A stretch of 35,350 nucleotides of DNA from JBGPYB01 sp041493035 (GTDB lineage Bacteria; Acidobacteriota; Vicinamibacteria; Fen-336): NCBI GenBank assembly GCA_041493035.1, contig JBGPYB010000031.1, positions 1-35,350 on the forward strand. The letters are read 5' to 3'. Positions 23,733 to 32,210 of the stretch are shown here, piece by piece. A program made the translations under genes and the position numbers. Each line of letters starts with the position of its first letter. Within the stretch, counting starts at the first letter, position 1. Below the pieces are notes generated by a model. That model made no database searches. It was not told the origin of the DNA and saw only the letters and a list, made by a program, of their open reading frames with translations.

Positions 23733-24938
23733 GTGACCGACCTCAAGGGCGAGCTTGCTTCGCTCAAGATCGACCGCGCCCAGCAGGCTTCGAGCCCGTG
23801 GCGTTGGCCCCTTCTGCTCTTCATCCCGGCCCTTCTCCTGATCGGGGGCCTCTACGCCCTCAAGGCGAAGCAGGCTTTCTCGGCTCCCGAGGTGGCGACG
23901 ACGACGGCGGTCGTGACGCGTGCCGGGAACGGTGGGAGCGAGGGCGCCCCGCTTCTGACGGCGTCGGGCTACGTCGTGGCACGCCGCAAGGCCGTGGTCT
24001 CGGCCAAGATCCAGGGGCGGCTCGCGGAGCTCCACGTGGAAGAGGGAAGTCGCGTCCGCATCGGGGACGTGATCGCCCGTCTCGAGAGCACCGACTACGA
24101 GGCGTCGGTGCAGCGCGCCCGCGCCGCCGCGCTCAGAGCCGAGGCCGACCTCGCCGAGAACCAGCGTCAGCTTCGCCTGGCCGAGAAACTCACTCAGGGA
24201 CAGATCATGTCCGAGGACCAACGCGACGCCACGGCCAGTCGGGTCAAGCTCGCTGAAGCGGCCCTGGCGCAGGCACGTGCCGACGCCGCTTTCGCCGAGG
24301 CGACTTTCCAGAACACCGTCATCCGCGCCCCGTTCAGCGGCGTCGTGGTAAAGAAGATGGCCGAGGTCGGGGAGAGCGTCGCGCCGATCCCGCCGGGGGT
24401 GAACCTCTCGACTTCTTCGGGGGCCATCGTGGCCCTCGCGGATCTCGATACTCTCGAGGTAGAGGCCGACGTCGCCGAAGCCAACGTTTCGAAGCTCACG
24501 GACGCGCAGCCCGCTCAAGTGGCAGTCGAGGCAGTGCCTGACCGCCGGTATAGGGCGGTGCTGCGCCAGGTCATCCCGACGGCCGATCGCACGAAAGCCA
24601 CCGTCCAGGTGAAGGTCACCATCCTCGACAAAGACAAAGACCTCCGGCCGGAGATGAGCGCCACCGTCACCTTCCTGGAGCGGGAGAAGAAGGCCGCGGG
24701 CACCGATGCACGCGCACGACCCGTGGTCACCGTACCGAAGGAAGCCGTGGTCACCCGCGACGGTAAGTCAGTGGTGTTTGAGGTCCACGACGGGAAGGCG
24801 GTCGCGCGCGCCGTCGCGGCGGGTTCCGAGAGGGGGGGGCAGGTGGTGGTCAGGGATGGTCTCGCGGGTGGCGAGACGCTGGTACGGCAGCCGACCGACA
24901 CGCTGAAGGACGGCGACGCCGTCAGGGTCAAAGGATAG
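23733..24938 (+). CDS. Periplasmic adaptor (HlyD/RND-MFP family)
   Basis: The 401-residue product links an inner-membrane exporter to the outer membrane. It has one N-terminal membrane anchor (WPLLLFIPALLLIGGLYAL, about residues 24-42), a lipoyl half-motif (VSAKIQGRLAELHVEEGSRV), a coiled-coil hairpin (about 110-185, rich in Ala, Arg and Glu), a second lipoyl half (NTVIRAPFSGVVVKK) and a beta-barrel domain ending VPKEAVVTRDGKSVVFEV. The frame is open to a GTG at 23703. I chose the GTG at 23733 because GGGAGG lies eight bases before it. The partners are the MacB-type ATPase and two FtsX-type permeases that follow, forming a tripartite exporter. Confidence 0.9.
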   Translation: MTDLKGELASLKIDRAQQASSPWRWPLLLFIPALLLIGGLYALKAKQAFSAPEVATTTAVVTRAGNGGSEGAPLLTASGYVVARRKAVVSAKIQGRLAELHVEEGSRVRIGDVIARLESTDYEASVQRARAAALRAEADLAENQRQLRLAEKLTQGQIMSEDQRDATASRVKLAEAALAQARADAAFAEATFQNTVIRAPFSGVVVKKMAEVGESVAPIPPGVNLSTSSGAIVALADLDTLEVEADVAEANVSKLTDAQPAQVAVEAVPDRRYRAVLRQVIPTADRTKATVQVKVTILDKDKDLRPEMSATVTFLEREKKAAGTDARARPVVTVPKEAVVTRDGKSVVFEVHDGKAVARAVAAGSERGGQVVVRDGLAGGETLVRQPTDTLKDGDAVRVKG

Positions 24939-24964
24939 GTTTGGTACAGGGAGGGGAGCGATCA

Positions 24965-25660
24965 ATGGCCATGGTCGACGTCCAGCAGGTCCGCAAGGTC
25001 TACCGCCGGGACAGCCAGGAGATCACGGTCCTCGACGGCATCGATCTTCAAGTTCCCGAAGGCGAGTTCGTGGCCCTCATGGGGCCCTCGGGGTCCGGGA
25101 AGACGACGCTCCTCAACCTCATCGCCGGAATCGACCGGCCCACCTCGGGCAAAGTCATCGTCGCCGGGACCGACGTGGCGCAGCTCTCGGAGAGTGCGCT
25201 TGCGGGTTGGCGCAGCCACAACGTGGGCTTCATCTTCCAGTTCTACAACCTGATCCCTGTCCTGAACGCTACCGACAACGTGGAGCTGCCCTTGCTCCTC
25301 ACGAACCTCTCCAAGAAAGACCGCCGTGAGCGGGCCCTCACTGCCCTCAAGGTCGTGGGCCTGGCTGATCGCGCTCGTCACTACCCGCGGCAGCTCTCCG
25401 GCGGCCAGGAGCAGCGCGTGGCGATCGCTCGCGCCATCGTCACCGACCCCGTGGTGCTCGTGGCCGACGAGCCCACCGGAGACCTGGACGCCAAGAGCGC
25501 CCACGAGATCCTGGACCTGATGGGGAGCCTCAACCGCGACTTCAAGAAGACCATCGTCATGGTGACCCACGATCCTCGGGCCGCCGAGAGAGCTCACACG
25601 CAGCGGCACCTCGAGAAGGGCGTTCTGGCCACCAATGGCGGGCAGCCGGCGGCGCACTGA
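24965..25660 (+). CDS. MacB/LolD-type ABC transporter ATP-binding protein
   Basis: The 231-residue ATPase has Walker A GPSGSGKTT (40-48), the signature LSGGQEQR, Walker B VVLVADEPTGDLD and the switch His in VMVTHDPRAAERA. The FYNLIPVLNATDNVELPLLL stretch after the Q-loop is characteristic of the MacB, LolD and FtsE group, which couple to FtsX-fold permeases. The ATG at 24965 is preferred because GGGAGGGGAG precedes it; a TTG at 24941 is in frame. The gene lies 26 bases after the adaptor gene and seven before the first permease. Confidence 0.93.
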   Translation: MAMVDVQQVRKVYRRDSQEITVLDGIDLQVPEGEFVALMGPSGSGKTTLLNLIAGIDRPTSGKVIVAGTDVAQLSESALAGWRSHNVGFIFQFYNLIPVLNATDNVELPLLLTNLSKKDRRERALTALKVVGLADRARHYPRQLSGGQEQRVAIARAIVTDPVVLVADEPTGDLDAKSAHEILDLMGSLNRDFKKTIVMVTHDPRAAERAHTQRHLEKGVLATNGGQPAAH

Positions 25661-25667
25661 GGTCGAC

Positions 25668-26891
25668 ATGAAGTTCATACCATTCGTGCTGAAGCACCTC
25701 CGCCGGAACTGGGTCAGGACGACCAGCACGATTCTGGCCATGGCCGTTTGCATCTTCCTGTTCTGCACGTTGCGGACGTTCCTGAGGGCGATGGACGACG
25801 CGCGGGAGCTGGGCAACGTGACGCGCCTCGTCACGCGGCACAGAGTGAGCCTCGTCTACAACGTCCCCCTCTCCTACGAGGGCCGCATCGGCCAGGTGCC
25901 GGGTGTGAAGCGCGTCGCCAACTCGACGTGGTTCGGCGGCTCCCTGCCGGTCAAGAAGGAGAGCCAGGACACCAAGGGCCCCGGGGATGCCCCCGACTTC
26001 AGCAAGTTCTTCACGAACCTGGCGGTCGAGGCCGAGCCCTACTTCGCAATGCACCCGGAGCTGAAGATCCCCGAGGACGAGATGCAGGCCTTTCGACAGG
26101 ACCAGCGTGGCTGCATCATCGGCCGCGGGCTGGCCAAGCAGTTCGGATGGAAGGCCGGAGACACCTTCTTTCTCGAGAGCTTCATCCCGCCTTACCGGCG
26201 TCGCGAGGGGGCCTTCGAGTTCATCGTCAAGGGCGTCTACGACGCCGACCTTGTCCGCGAGCCGGCGGCCGACAACAGCGTGATGTACTTCCACTACAAG
26301 TACCTCTACGAGGGGACTGGCCAACGCATCGCGGCGGGCACGTATGTCGTGGAGCTCGAGGACCCGACCAAAGCCGCGACCGTCGCCCGGGCCGTCGACG
26401 AGCTCTTCGACAACAGCGACGCGGAGACCAAGACCGAGACGGAAGCGGCCTTCCGCGCCGATTTTCTGTCGATGATCGGGAACCTCGCGCTGCTCTTCAA
26501 CAGCATCGGCATGGCCGTGATCTTCACGATCCTGCTGGTGACCGCCAACACCATGAGCATGGCCGTGCGCGAGCGCCGCACCGAGATCGCCGTGCTCAAG
26601 ACCCTGGGTTTTTCGAGCGGGCAGGTCATGGGCCTCATCCTGGCCGAGGCGCTGACCATCGGCGTGCTGGGCGGCGGCCTGGGCCTCGGCCTGAGCGCCT
26701 TGCTCATCAACGCCCTCCCGAGCGCCCCCGGCATCGGTACGATGGTCCGCGGCTTTCCCAACTTTGGGCTGCACTGGCAAGTGACCAGCCTGGGCGTCAG
26801 CATCGCGCTGCTTCTTGCCCTCGCCGCTGGGTTCCTTCCGGCCCTCGGCGCCTACCGGTCGCGTATCGTCGACATGTTGAGGCAAGCCTGA
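25668..26891 (+). CDS. FtsX/MacB-type ABC permease 1
   Basis: The 407-residue membrane protein has the four-helix FtsX plan: one segment near the N-terminus (TTSTILAMAVCIFLFCTL), a large periplasmic domain (about 50-280), and three C-terminal segments starting SMIGNLALLFNSIGMAVIFTILLV. EIAVLKTLGFSSGQVMGLILAEA between them is the hallmark coupling region of MacB-like permeases. The start at 25668 follows a GAGG; eleven more codons are open upstream. It presumably forms a heterodimer with the next gene product. Candidate cargo includes lipophilic compounds, peptides or lipoproteins, and cannot be read from the sequence. Confidence 0.9.
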   Translation: MKFIPFVLKHLRRNWVRTTSTILAMAVCIFLFCTLRTFLRAMDDARELGNVTRLVTRHRVSLVYNVPLSYEGRIGQVPGVKRVANSTWFGGSLPVKKESQDTKGPGDAPDFSKFFTNLAVEAEPYFAMHPELKIPEDEMQAFRQDQRGCIIGRGLAKQFGWKAGDTFFLESFIPPYRRREGAFEFIVKGVYDADLVREPAADNSVMYFHYKYLYEGTGQRIAAGTYVVELEDPTKAATVARAVDELFDNSDAETKTETEAAFRADFLSMIGNLALLFNSIGMAVIFTILLVTANTMSMAVRERRTEIAVLKTLGFSSGQVMGLILAEALTIGVLGGGLGLGLSALLINALPSAPGIGTMVRGFPNFGLHWQVTSLGVSIALLLALAAGFLPALGAYRSRIVDMLRQA

Positions 26892-26894
26892 GCC

Positions 26895-28064
26895 ATGGCT
26901 CTTCCCTTCTCCTACAACGTCAGGAACGTCCGGACCCGCTGGCAGGTCAGCCTTCTAGCCGTCATCGGTATCGGTCTGGTCGTGGCGGTCTTCGTCGCCC
27001 TCGTGGCCATGAGAACCGGGTTCCAGTACGCGCTCCGGTCGACGGGGATTCCCGAGAACGCCATGGTCGTCCAGCGCGGCTCAGCCTCGGAGCTGACTTC
27101 GTGGGTGCCTCTCGATCACCGCAACAAGATCCTCGCGGACTCCCGAGTCGCCATCGGCGCCGACGGCAAGGCCTTGGCCTCTCCCGAGATCGTGGTGGTC
27201 GGCAACATGCCTCGCCGGACCGATGGGACGCCCACCAACGTCACCATTCGCGGTGTCACGCCGAAAGCTTTCGACGTGCGGGGCGGCATCGAGATCGTGC
27301 GGGGAACGCGCTTCACGCCCGGTCTCTATGAACTCGTCGTGGGTGAACGCATAGCCGCGCGTATCCGGGGCCTCGACCTCGGGGAGTCGATCCCCATCGA
27401 GCGCCATCAGTGGAAGATCGTCGGGATTTTCTCCTCCCGCGGTGGTGCCTTCGAGAGCGAGATCTGGGGCGACCTCGACACGATGGCGGAGCCGCTCCGG
27501 AGGACCGGGGGTTCCAACGCTCTGGCCGTGCGCCTCAAGGACCCCGGCGCCCTCGAGGCCTTCGACAAGTGGATCCGCGCCGACCCGGAGATGCAGCTCC
27601 AGGCCATCCAGGAGGAAAAGTACTACTCGGACCAGGCGGGCGGGCTCTCGGCCACGCTCCTCTTCCTGGTGAGGTTCGTTTCGTTCACGATGGCGATCGG
27701 CGCCGTGTTCGGCGCAATGAACACGATGTACGCCATCGTCGCTGCGCGAACCCGGGAAATCGGCACGCTGCGAGCCCTTGGCTTCTCGCGCCGGAGCATC
27801 CTATTCTCGTTCGTCGTCGAGTCCGTGCTGCTGGCGCTGGCAGGAGGCGGCATCGGCTGCCTCCTTGCCATTCCGATGAACGGCTTCACAACGGCCTCGG
27901 GACAGACGGCGAGTTTCAGCGAGCTCGCGTTCGCCTTCCGAGTCACGCCGGAGATCCTCTGGTTCGGCTTGCTCTTCGCCACGATCATGGGCTTCTTCGG
28001 GGGCCTCTTGCCCGCTTTCCGCGCGGCGCGACTGCCGATCACCTCCGCGCTGCGAGAGGCGTAG
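26895..28064 (+). CDS. FtsX/MacB-type ABC permease 2
   Basis: The 389-residue protein has the same plan as its upstream neighbour, with an N-terminal segment (VSLLAVIGIGLVVAVFVALVAM), a periplasmic domain and three C-terminal segments. The coupling region is AARTREIGTLRALGFSRRSILFSFVVES. The two permeases differ clearly in their periplasmic parts (here FDVRGGIEIVRGTRF and SNALAVRLKDPGALEAF are of the MacB_PCD type), so a heterodimeric transporter is likely. It begins three bases after the previous stop and is the last gene of the operon. It converges on the esterase gene across 15 bases with no terminator-like hairpin. Confidence 0.9.
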   Translation: MALPFSYNVRNVRTRWQVSLLAVIGIGLVVAVFVALVAMRTGFQYALRSTGIPENAMVVQRGSASELTSWVPLDHRNKILADSRVAIGADGKALASPEIVVVGNMPRRTDGTPTNVTIRGVTPKAFDVRGGIEIVRGTRFTPGLYELVVGERIAARIRGLDLGESIPIERHQWKIVGIFSSRGGAFESEIWGDLDTMAEPLRRTGGSNALAVRLKDPGALEAFDKWIRADPEMQLQAIQEEKYYSDQAGGLSATLLFLVRFVSFTMAIGAVFGAMNTMYAIVAARTREIGTLRALGFSRRSILFSFVVESVLLALAGGGIGCLLAIPMNGFTTASGQTASFSELAFAFRVTPEILWFGLLFATIMGFFGGLLPAFRAARLPITSALREA

Positions 28065-28079
28065 GGCATAGGCTAGCAG

Positions 28080-28922
28080 CTAGCGCCCCAGGGTCTTCGC
28101 CAGGAAGCGGAGGCTCACCTCGAGGACGGCGCGGACGTATTCGTATCCATGGTCGCCCGGGAGCAGGGCAAACTCATGGACGACGCCTCGGGCTTCGAGG
28201 CGCCGGTGCAGATCTTCGTTCCCCGCGTAGAGACCGTACCGGTCCTCGGTCCCGCAGTCGAAGCGGAGGGCCGGCAGCGCCTTTCCATCCACCTTTTGGG
28301 CGAGGGCGAGCGGATCCGATGCGGTCCAGAGCTCGGGGTCGATGGGATCGCCGAAGACCTTGTGGAACGCCTCCATGTGCCAACCGCGGGCGCCGAGGTC
28401 CGACGACGGGATCGTCTCCAGGATCATGGCGGAGTGGGTGGCTACGGCGCCGAAGGCCTCGGGATGGGCGAGGGCGATGCGTAGCGCCGCGTATCCTCCC
28501 ATCGAGATCCCGAGAAGGGCCCTGTGGTCGCGCCCGGGTGCGACCCTGTACGCCGACTCGACATGGGCCAGGGTGTCTCGAGTGACGAGGTCCTCGTAGC
28601 GCCCCGCCGGACCGTTTACGAAAAAGGAGTTCCCTCCGTCCACGGCGACCACAAGGAACTCGGGAATCCTTTTCGCGGCCCAGAGCGAGTCGAGCAGCGC
28701 CGCGAGGCCCCGCCTCTCCCAGAACACATGGCTCTCGAAGAGGCCGTGGAGGGCGTAGACCACGGGGAAGCGGCGGTCGGGAGCCGTCCCGTAGGACGGA
28801 GGCAACTGCACCGCGATGGACACGTCGCGGCCCAGGCTCGCCGAATGGAACGAGCCTGTTCTCACTTCGGCTCGGACGGACGACGAGACGAAGAGAAGGG
28901 CGACGACAAGCCAGGATCTCAT
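28080..28922 (-). CDS. Secreted esterase-D-like alpha/beta hydrolase
   Basis: The 280-residue product has a signal peptide (MRSWLVVALLFVSSSVRA, cut near VRAEV) and a catalytic triad visible in place: Ser140 in LGISMGGYAAL, Asp in CGTEDRYGLYAG and His in PGDHGYEYV. The layout matches the esterase-D/antigen-85 superfamily (putative esterase), whose members cleave acyl esters or move acyl groups. The start overlaps the stop of the glycosylase gene as ATGA (28919-28922), so it is the last gene of the arginine operon run. A functional link to arginine or to DNA repair is not evident. Confidence 0.88.
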   Translation of the reverse strand: MRSWLVVALLFVSSSVRAEVRTGSFHSASLGRDVSIAVQLPPSYGTAPDRRFPVVYALHGLFESHVFWERRGLAALLDSLWAAKRIPEFLVVAVDGGNSFFVNGPAGRYEDLVTRDTLAHVESAYRVAPGRDHRALLGISMGGYAALRIALAHPEAFGAVATHSAMILETIPSSDLGARGWHMEAFHKVFGDPIDPELWTASDPLALAQKVDGKALPALRFDCGTEDRYGLYAGNEDLHRRLEARGVVHEFALLPGDHGYEYVRAVLEVSLRFLAKTLGR

Positions 28923-29632
28923 GAGGCCTTCCTTGGAATGCTCGGGCAGCCCAGGTGCCGTCCGATCCGGTGGAGTACCGCATCGAAACTAGCCGGGGTC
29001 AGTCTTCCCGTAAATGTGTTCTGCTGCGACGGATGGTAGGAGGCAAAGAGCACCAAACCGTGGCCGAGGTCGTGCTCGACCCCGTGACCAAAGGCCAAAG
29101 CGGGTCGAGGCGGAAGCCGGCGACCCTCTCGCAGCAACGAGAGAAATCCGTCCATCGCCACCTTGCCCAAAGCCAGGACGGCTCGCATCTCTGTCAAGAG
29201 TCTCCACTCACGACTGAGATACTCGCGACAGAGATGGAGCTCCCCGGGAGTCGGCTTATTGGCCGGCGGAGCGCAACGGGCCAGGGGTGCTATGTAGCAA
29301 TCGCGCAGGCGGAGCCCGTCGCCCCGAGCGACGGACGTGGGCTGGTTCGCAAAGCCCGCCCTGTGAAGGGCGGCGAAGAGAAAGTCCCCCGAGCGGTCCC
29401 CCGTGAAGACCCGGCCCGTGCGGTTGGCGCCGTGAGCTCCCGGCGCCAGGCCGACGATCAGCAGCCGGGCCTTCGGGTCGCCGAAGCCAGGCACGGGACG
29501 CCCCCAATACTCCTGATCTCGGAAGCGCTTGACCCGGATGCGGGCCACCGCCTCGCACCAGCTTCGAAGGCGCGGACATCGCTCGCACGCGACGATGTCG
29601 CTTCCGACACGCGCCAAGGAATCTCGAGTCAC
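28919..29632 (-). CDS. Family 5 uracil-DNA glycosylase (UDGb type, 4Fe-4S)
   Basis: The 237-residue enzyme removes uracil and other deaminated bases from DNA. Motif 1 is GLAPGAHGANRTGR (61-74), which lacks the polar catalytic residue of family 4 and is typical of family 5. The C-terminal motif is HPSQQNTFTGRL (200-211). Four cysteines suit the iron-sulphur cluster: Cys16 and Cys19 (CERC), Cys120 and Cys135. The start is a GTG at 29632, inside an 11-base tandem repeat that lies over the end of argH. It is flanked by argH and an esterase in an otherwise metabolic operon. Confidence 0.92.
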   Translation of the reverse strand: MTRDSLARVGSDIVACERCPRLRSWCEAVARIRVKRFRDQEYWGRPVPGFGDPKARLLIVGLAPGAHGANRTGRVFTGDRSGDFLFAALHRAGFANQPTSVARGDGLRLRDCYIAPLARCAPPANKPTPGELHLCREYLSREWRLLTEMRAVLALGKVAMDGFLSLLREGRRLPPRPALAFGHGVEHDLGHGLVLFASYHPSQQNTFTGRLTPASFDAVLHRIGRHLGCPSIPRKAS

Positions 29633-29650
29633 CCTCGAGTCACCCTCGAG
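29623..29650 (-). repeat. 11-base tandem duplication at the argH / glycosylase junction
   Basis: On the plus strand CTCGAGTCACC occurs at 29623-29633 and 29634-29644, followed by CTCGAG (29645-29650), so 2.5 copies in tandem. It covers the argH stop (29640-29642) and the GTG start of the glycosylase gene (29630-29632). Removing one copy would make the stop and start overlap as GTGA. Confidence 0.9.
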
Positions 29651-31025
29651 ACGGTAGGCGTACGCGGGCCAGTGCGGCGCCCAAGGAAGCCCTCACGGCC
29701 TCGGGGGCGGTCCCGCCTCGAGCTGCCTTGGCGCGGATGGCCTGAACCGGATCGAAGATCACGTCGAGCCGTGCGGCAACGGCTGGGGAGTGAGCGGGCA
29801 GCGTGCGCGCCGCGGCCGTCTGTATGCTGATTCCATCACGTTGTGCCTCCGCCACGATCGCGCCCACAACGGAGTGGGCCTTGCGGAAGGGAATTCCCTC
29901 GCGAGCCAACGCCACGGCCAGCGCCGCCGCCATCATCTCCTGGCTGACACCCGCCCGCATGGCATCCCGGTTCAGGCGCAAACCGGCCACGACTCCCGTC
30001 ATGACCGCGACCGACGCCAGCGCCGTGTCCGCCGCGTCGAAGACCGCTTCCTTGTCTTCCTGCAAGTCCTTTTGGTAGCCGGCCGGGAGCCCCTTCATCA
30101 GGGACAGGAGCCGCAGCAGATCTCCGCTGACCCGCGCGGCCTTCCCTCGAACCAGCTCCAATGCGTCGGGATTCTTCTTCTGGGGCATCAGGCTCGATCC
30201 GGTCGTGAAGGCCTCGGGAAGCCCCACGAAACCGAACTCGGGACCGGAATGCCAGATCAGATCCTCGGCGAGCCGCGCGAGGTGCGCCTGGATCTGGGCG
30301 CAGCCGAAGACGAACTCCGCCGCGAAATCGCGGTCCATGACGGCGTCGAGAGCGTTTTCGGACACGGCCTCGAAGCCGAGGTCGAGGGCCAACGCTTCAC
30401 GGTCGAGAGGGATGGCCGTTCCAGCGAGGGCGCCGGAGCCGAGAGGCAAGACGTTGACGCGGCGTCGCGCGTCGGCCAGGCGCTCGTGGTCGCGGACCAG
30501 GCCCCAGGCGTGTGCCGCCGCCCAGTGTCCGAAGGCGATCGGCTCCGCGCCCCGGGTGTGGGTGTAGCCAGGCATGACGGCGTCGGCGCCGGCTCGTCCC
30601 TGCTCGGCCAGAGCCTCCACGAGAGTCGCGAGCTGCTTTGAGAGTGCGTCGATGGCCGCGCGGATCCAGAGACGCAAGGCCGTGACCGCTTGCTCGTTGC
30701 GACTCCGCCCCAGATGTCCCTGGCCCGCCAGGTCGCCGCCGACGATCTCTCCGAGGCGCGTTTCCACGAAGGTGTGGACGTCCTCGACGTCGACTTCCAG
30801 GTAGGTTGGATCCGACGTCGCACGCTCGAGGACCCGAGCAAGGCCTTCGTCGAGGGTGGCGGCGTCGGCCGTCGGAATGGCGCCACAGCGGCCGATCGCT
30901 CGAGCGTAGGCGCGAGAGGCAGCCACCTCCTCGGCGAGCAGGCGCTGGTCGAAAGGAAAGGAGCGGTTGAATTCCCAGAATGCCTTGTCGGGGTCTCCCG
31001 AATAGTTGCCTCCCCACACCTTCAT
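29640..31025 (-). CDS. argH: Argininosuccinate lyase
   Basis: The 461-residue enzyme splits argininosuccinate into arginine and fumarate, the last step of arginine synthesis. The fumarase-superfamily signature GSSLMPQKKNP (276-286) holds the catalytic serine. GQGHLGRSRNEQ (101-112) and DVHTFVETRLGE (82-93) line the active site. MPGYTHTRGAEPI (151-163) holds the catalytic His, where most relatives read GYTHLQRAQP. The start (GGNYSGDPD following MKVW) is normal and the length is standard. It lies nine bases after the argJ stop. Confidence 0.96.
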   Translation of the reverse strand: MKVWGGNYSGDPDKAFWEFNRSFPFDQRLLAEEVAASRAYARAIGRCGAIPTADAATLDEGLARVLERATSDPTYLEVDVEDVHTFVETRLGEIVGGDLAGQGHLGRSRNEQAVTALRLWIRAAIDALSKQLATLVEALAEQGRAGADAVMPGYTHTRGAEPIAFGHWAAAHAWGLVRDHERLADARRRVNVLPLGSGALAGTAIPLDREALALDLGFEAVSENALDAVMDRDFAAEFVFGCAQIQAHLARLAEDLIWHSGPEFGFVGLPEAFTTGSSLMPQKKNPDALELVRGKAARVSGDLLRLLSLMKGLPAGYQKDLQEDKEAVFDAADTALASVAVMTGVVAGLRLNRDAMRAGVSQEMMAAALAVALAREGIPFRKAHSVVGAIVAEAQRDGISIQTAAARTLPAHSPAVAARLDVIFDPVQAIRAKAARGGTAPEAVRASLGAALARVRLPSRG

Positions 31026-31034
31026 CGCGTGGCC

Positions 31035-32210
31035 TCAGCTCCTGTAGTGGGCATTGACGTCCACGTAGCCGTGGGAAAGGTCGGTGGTCCACATCCAGGA
31101 CGTGGCTCCCCCTTCCCGGAGGCGAACCCGAAGGCGCACGGGGTCCTCGCGCATGGCTGCTGCTGCGAGAGCCTCCTTGTAGGCTCGTGCGGCTCCTCCC
31201 TCGGCCACCCAGACATCTCCGATCCAGATGTCCATCCCCTTCACCTCGAACGGGATACCGGCTCGCCCTGCCGCCGCCAGGATGCGCCCCCAATTGGGAT
31301 CGCCGCCGTGAAGGGCCGTCTTGACGAGGGGAGACTCGGCGACGGTTCGTGCGATGGCGTCAGCGTCGGCTTCCGAAGCGGCTCCTTCCACCCGTACCTC
31401 GGCGATCCGGGTCGCGCCTTCCCCGTCGCGGACGATCATCTCGGCGATCCGCCGCGCTGCCGTGACGAGCCCGTCGCGGAACGCCGTTTCGTCGGGCCCC
31501 GGCAGGACGGGGGCCGCAGCTCCGCTCGACAGGATCACCGCCATGTCGTTTGTGGAGGTGTCGCCGTCGACAGTGATCCGGTTCAGGCTGGCGCCCACGG
31601 CCTCGCGGAGGGCCCGCTCCAATGCCGGCGTCTCGATCACCGCATCCGTAGTGAAGAACGCGAGCATCGTGGCCATCCGGGGCGCGATCATCCCCGCGCC
31701 CTTGGCCATCCCGCCGACACGGACCGTTCCGGAAGTCAGGGGAACCTCGATCAGGACCTCCTTGGGTTTCGTGTCGGTCGTCAGGATGGCCCGCGCGGCA
31801 TCGGCACCGCCACCCGTCGAGAGCCGCGTGACCGCCTGCGGCATTCCTGCGCGGAGCTTCTCCATCGGCAGCCGCACACCGATGACACCCGTCGAGGCGA
31901 CCACGATTTCGTCGGGCCGGCAGCTCAGGCCGTGGGCCGCGAGAGTGGCCATCTCCCGGGCGTCGGCAAGGCCGGCTGGGCCCGTGGCGGCATTCGCGCA
32001 TCCCGCGTTCACGACGACCGCCCGCGCCCGCCCGCTCGCCAGGTGTTCGCGCGAGACGAGAACGGGGCCCGCCTGGACGCGGTTCGTGGTGAACACAGCC
32101 GCCGCCGGGCCGGCTCGGTCGGCGGCCACGACGGCGAGGTCGAGGCCTTCGGGCTTGATGCCGCAGGCGACCGCGGCCGCGCGAAAGCCTCGAGGACCCG
32201 TGATCGACAT
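31035..32210 (-). CDS. argJ: Bifunctional ornithine acetyltransferase / N-acetylglutamate synthase
   Basis: The 391-residue self-cleaving enzyme moves the acetyl group from N-acetylornithine to glutamate, so the acetyl cycle needs no separate argE. The cleavage and nucleophile site is GAGMIAPRMATMLAFFTTDA, with Thr181 the expected N-terminus of the beta chain. VFTTNRVQAGPV (39-50) and NAGCANAATG (68-77) form the oxyanion and substrate region. The N-terminus is read from the ATG at 32210, which shares one base with the argG stop (TGATG). Whether it makes N-acetylglutamate from acetyl-CoA (bifunctional) cannot be judged from sequence. No argA is in view. Confidence 0.95.
   Translation of the reverse strand: MSITGPRGFRAAAVACGIKPEGLDLAVVAADRAGPAAAVFTTNRVQAGPVLVSREHLASGRARAVVVNAGCANAATGPAGLADAREMATLAAHGLSCRPDEIVVASTGVIGVRLPMEKLRAGMPQAVTRLSTGGGADAARAILTTDTKPKEVLIEVPLTSGTVRVGGMAKGAGMIAPRMATMLAFFTTDAVIETPALERALREAVGASLNRITVDGDTSTNDMAVILSSGAAAPVLPGPDETAFRDGLVTAARRIAEMIVRDGEGATRIAEVRVEGAASEADADAIARTVAESPLVKTALHGGDPNWGRILAAAGRAGIPFEVKGMDIWIGDVWVAEGGAARAYKEALAAAAMREDPVRLRVRLREGGATSWMWTTDLSHGYVDVNAHYRS

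Noticed and set aside
25557..26885. A 442-codon minus-strand frame opposite the first FtsX-type permease
   Set aside because: It is a shadow of a well-supported gene, with low-complexity Glu/Arg/Gly composition.
28065..28079. GCTAGC repeated around the junction of the permease and esterase genes as a terminator
   Set aside because: The two copies of GCTAGC are separated by a single base and no T-run follows. A stable terminator hairpin cannot form.
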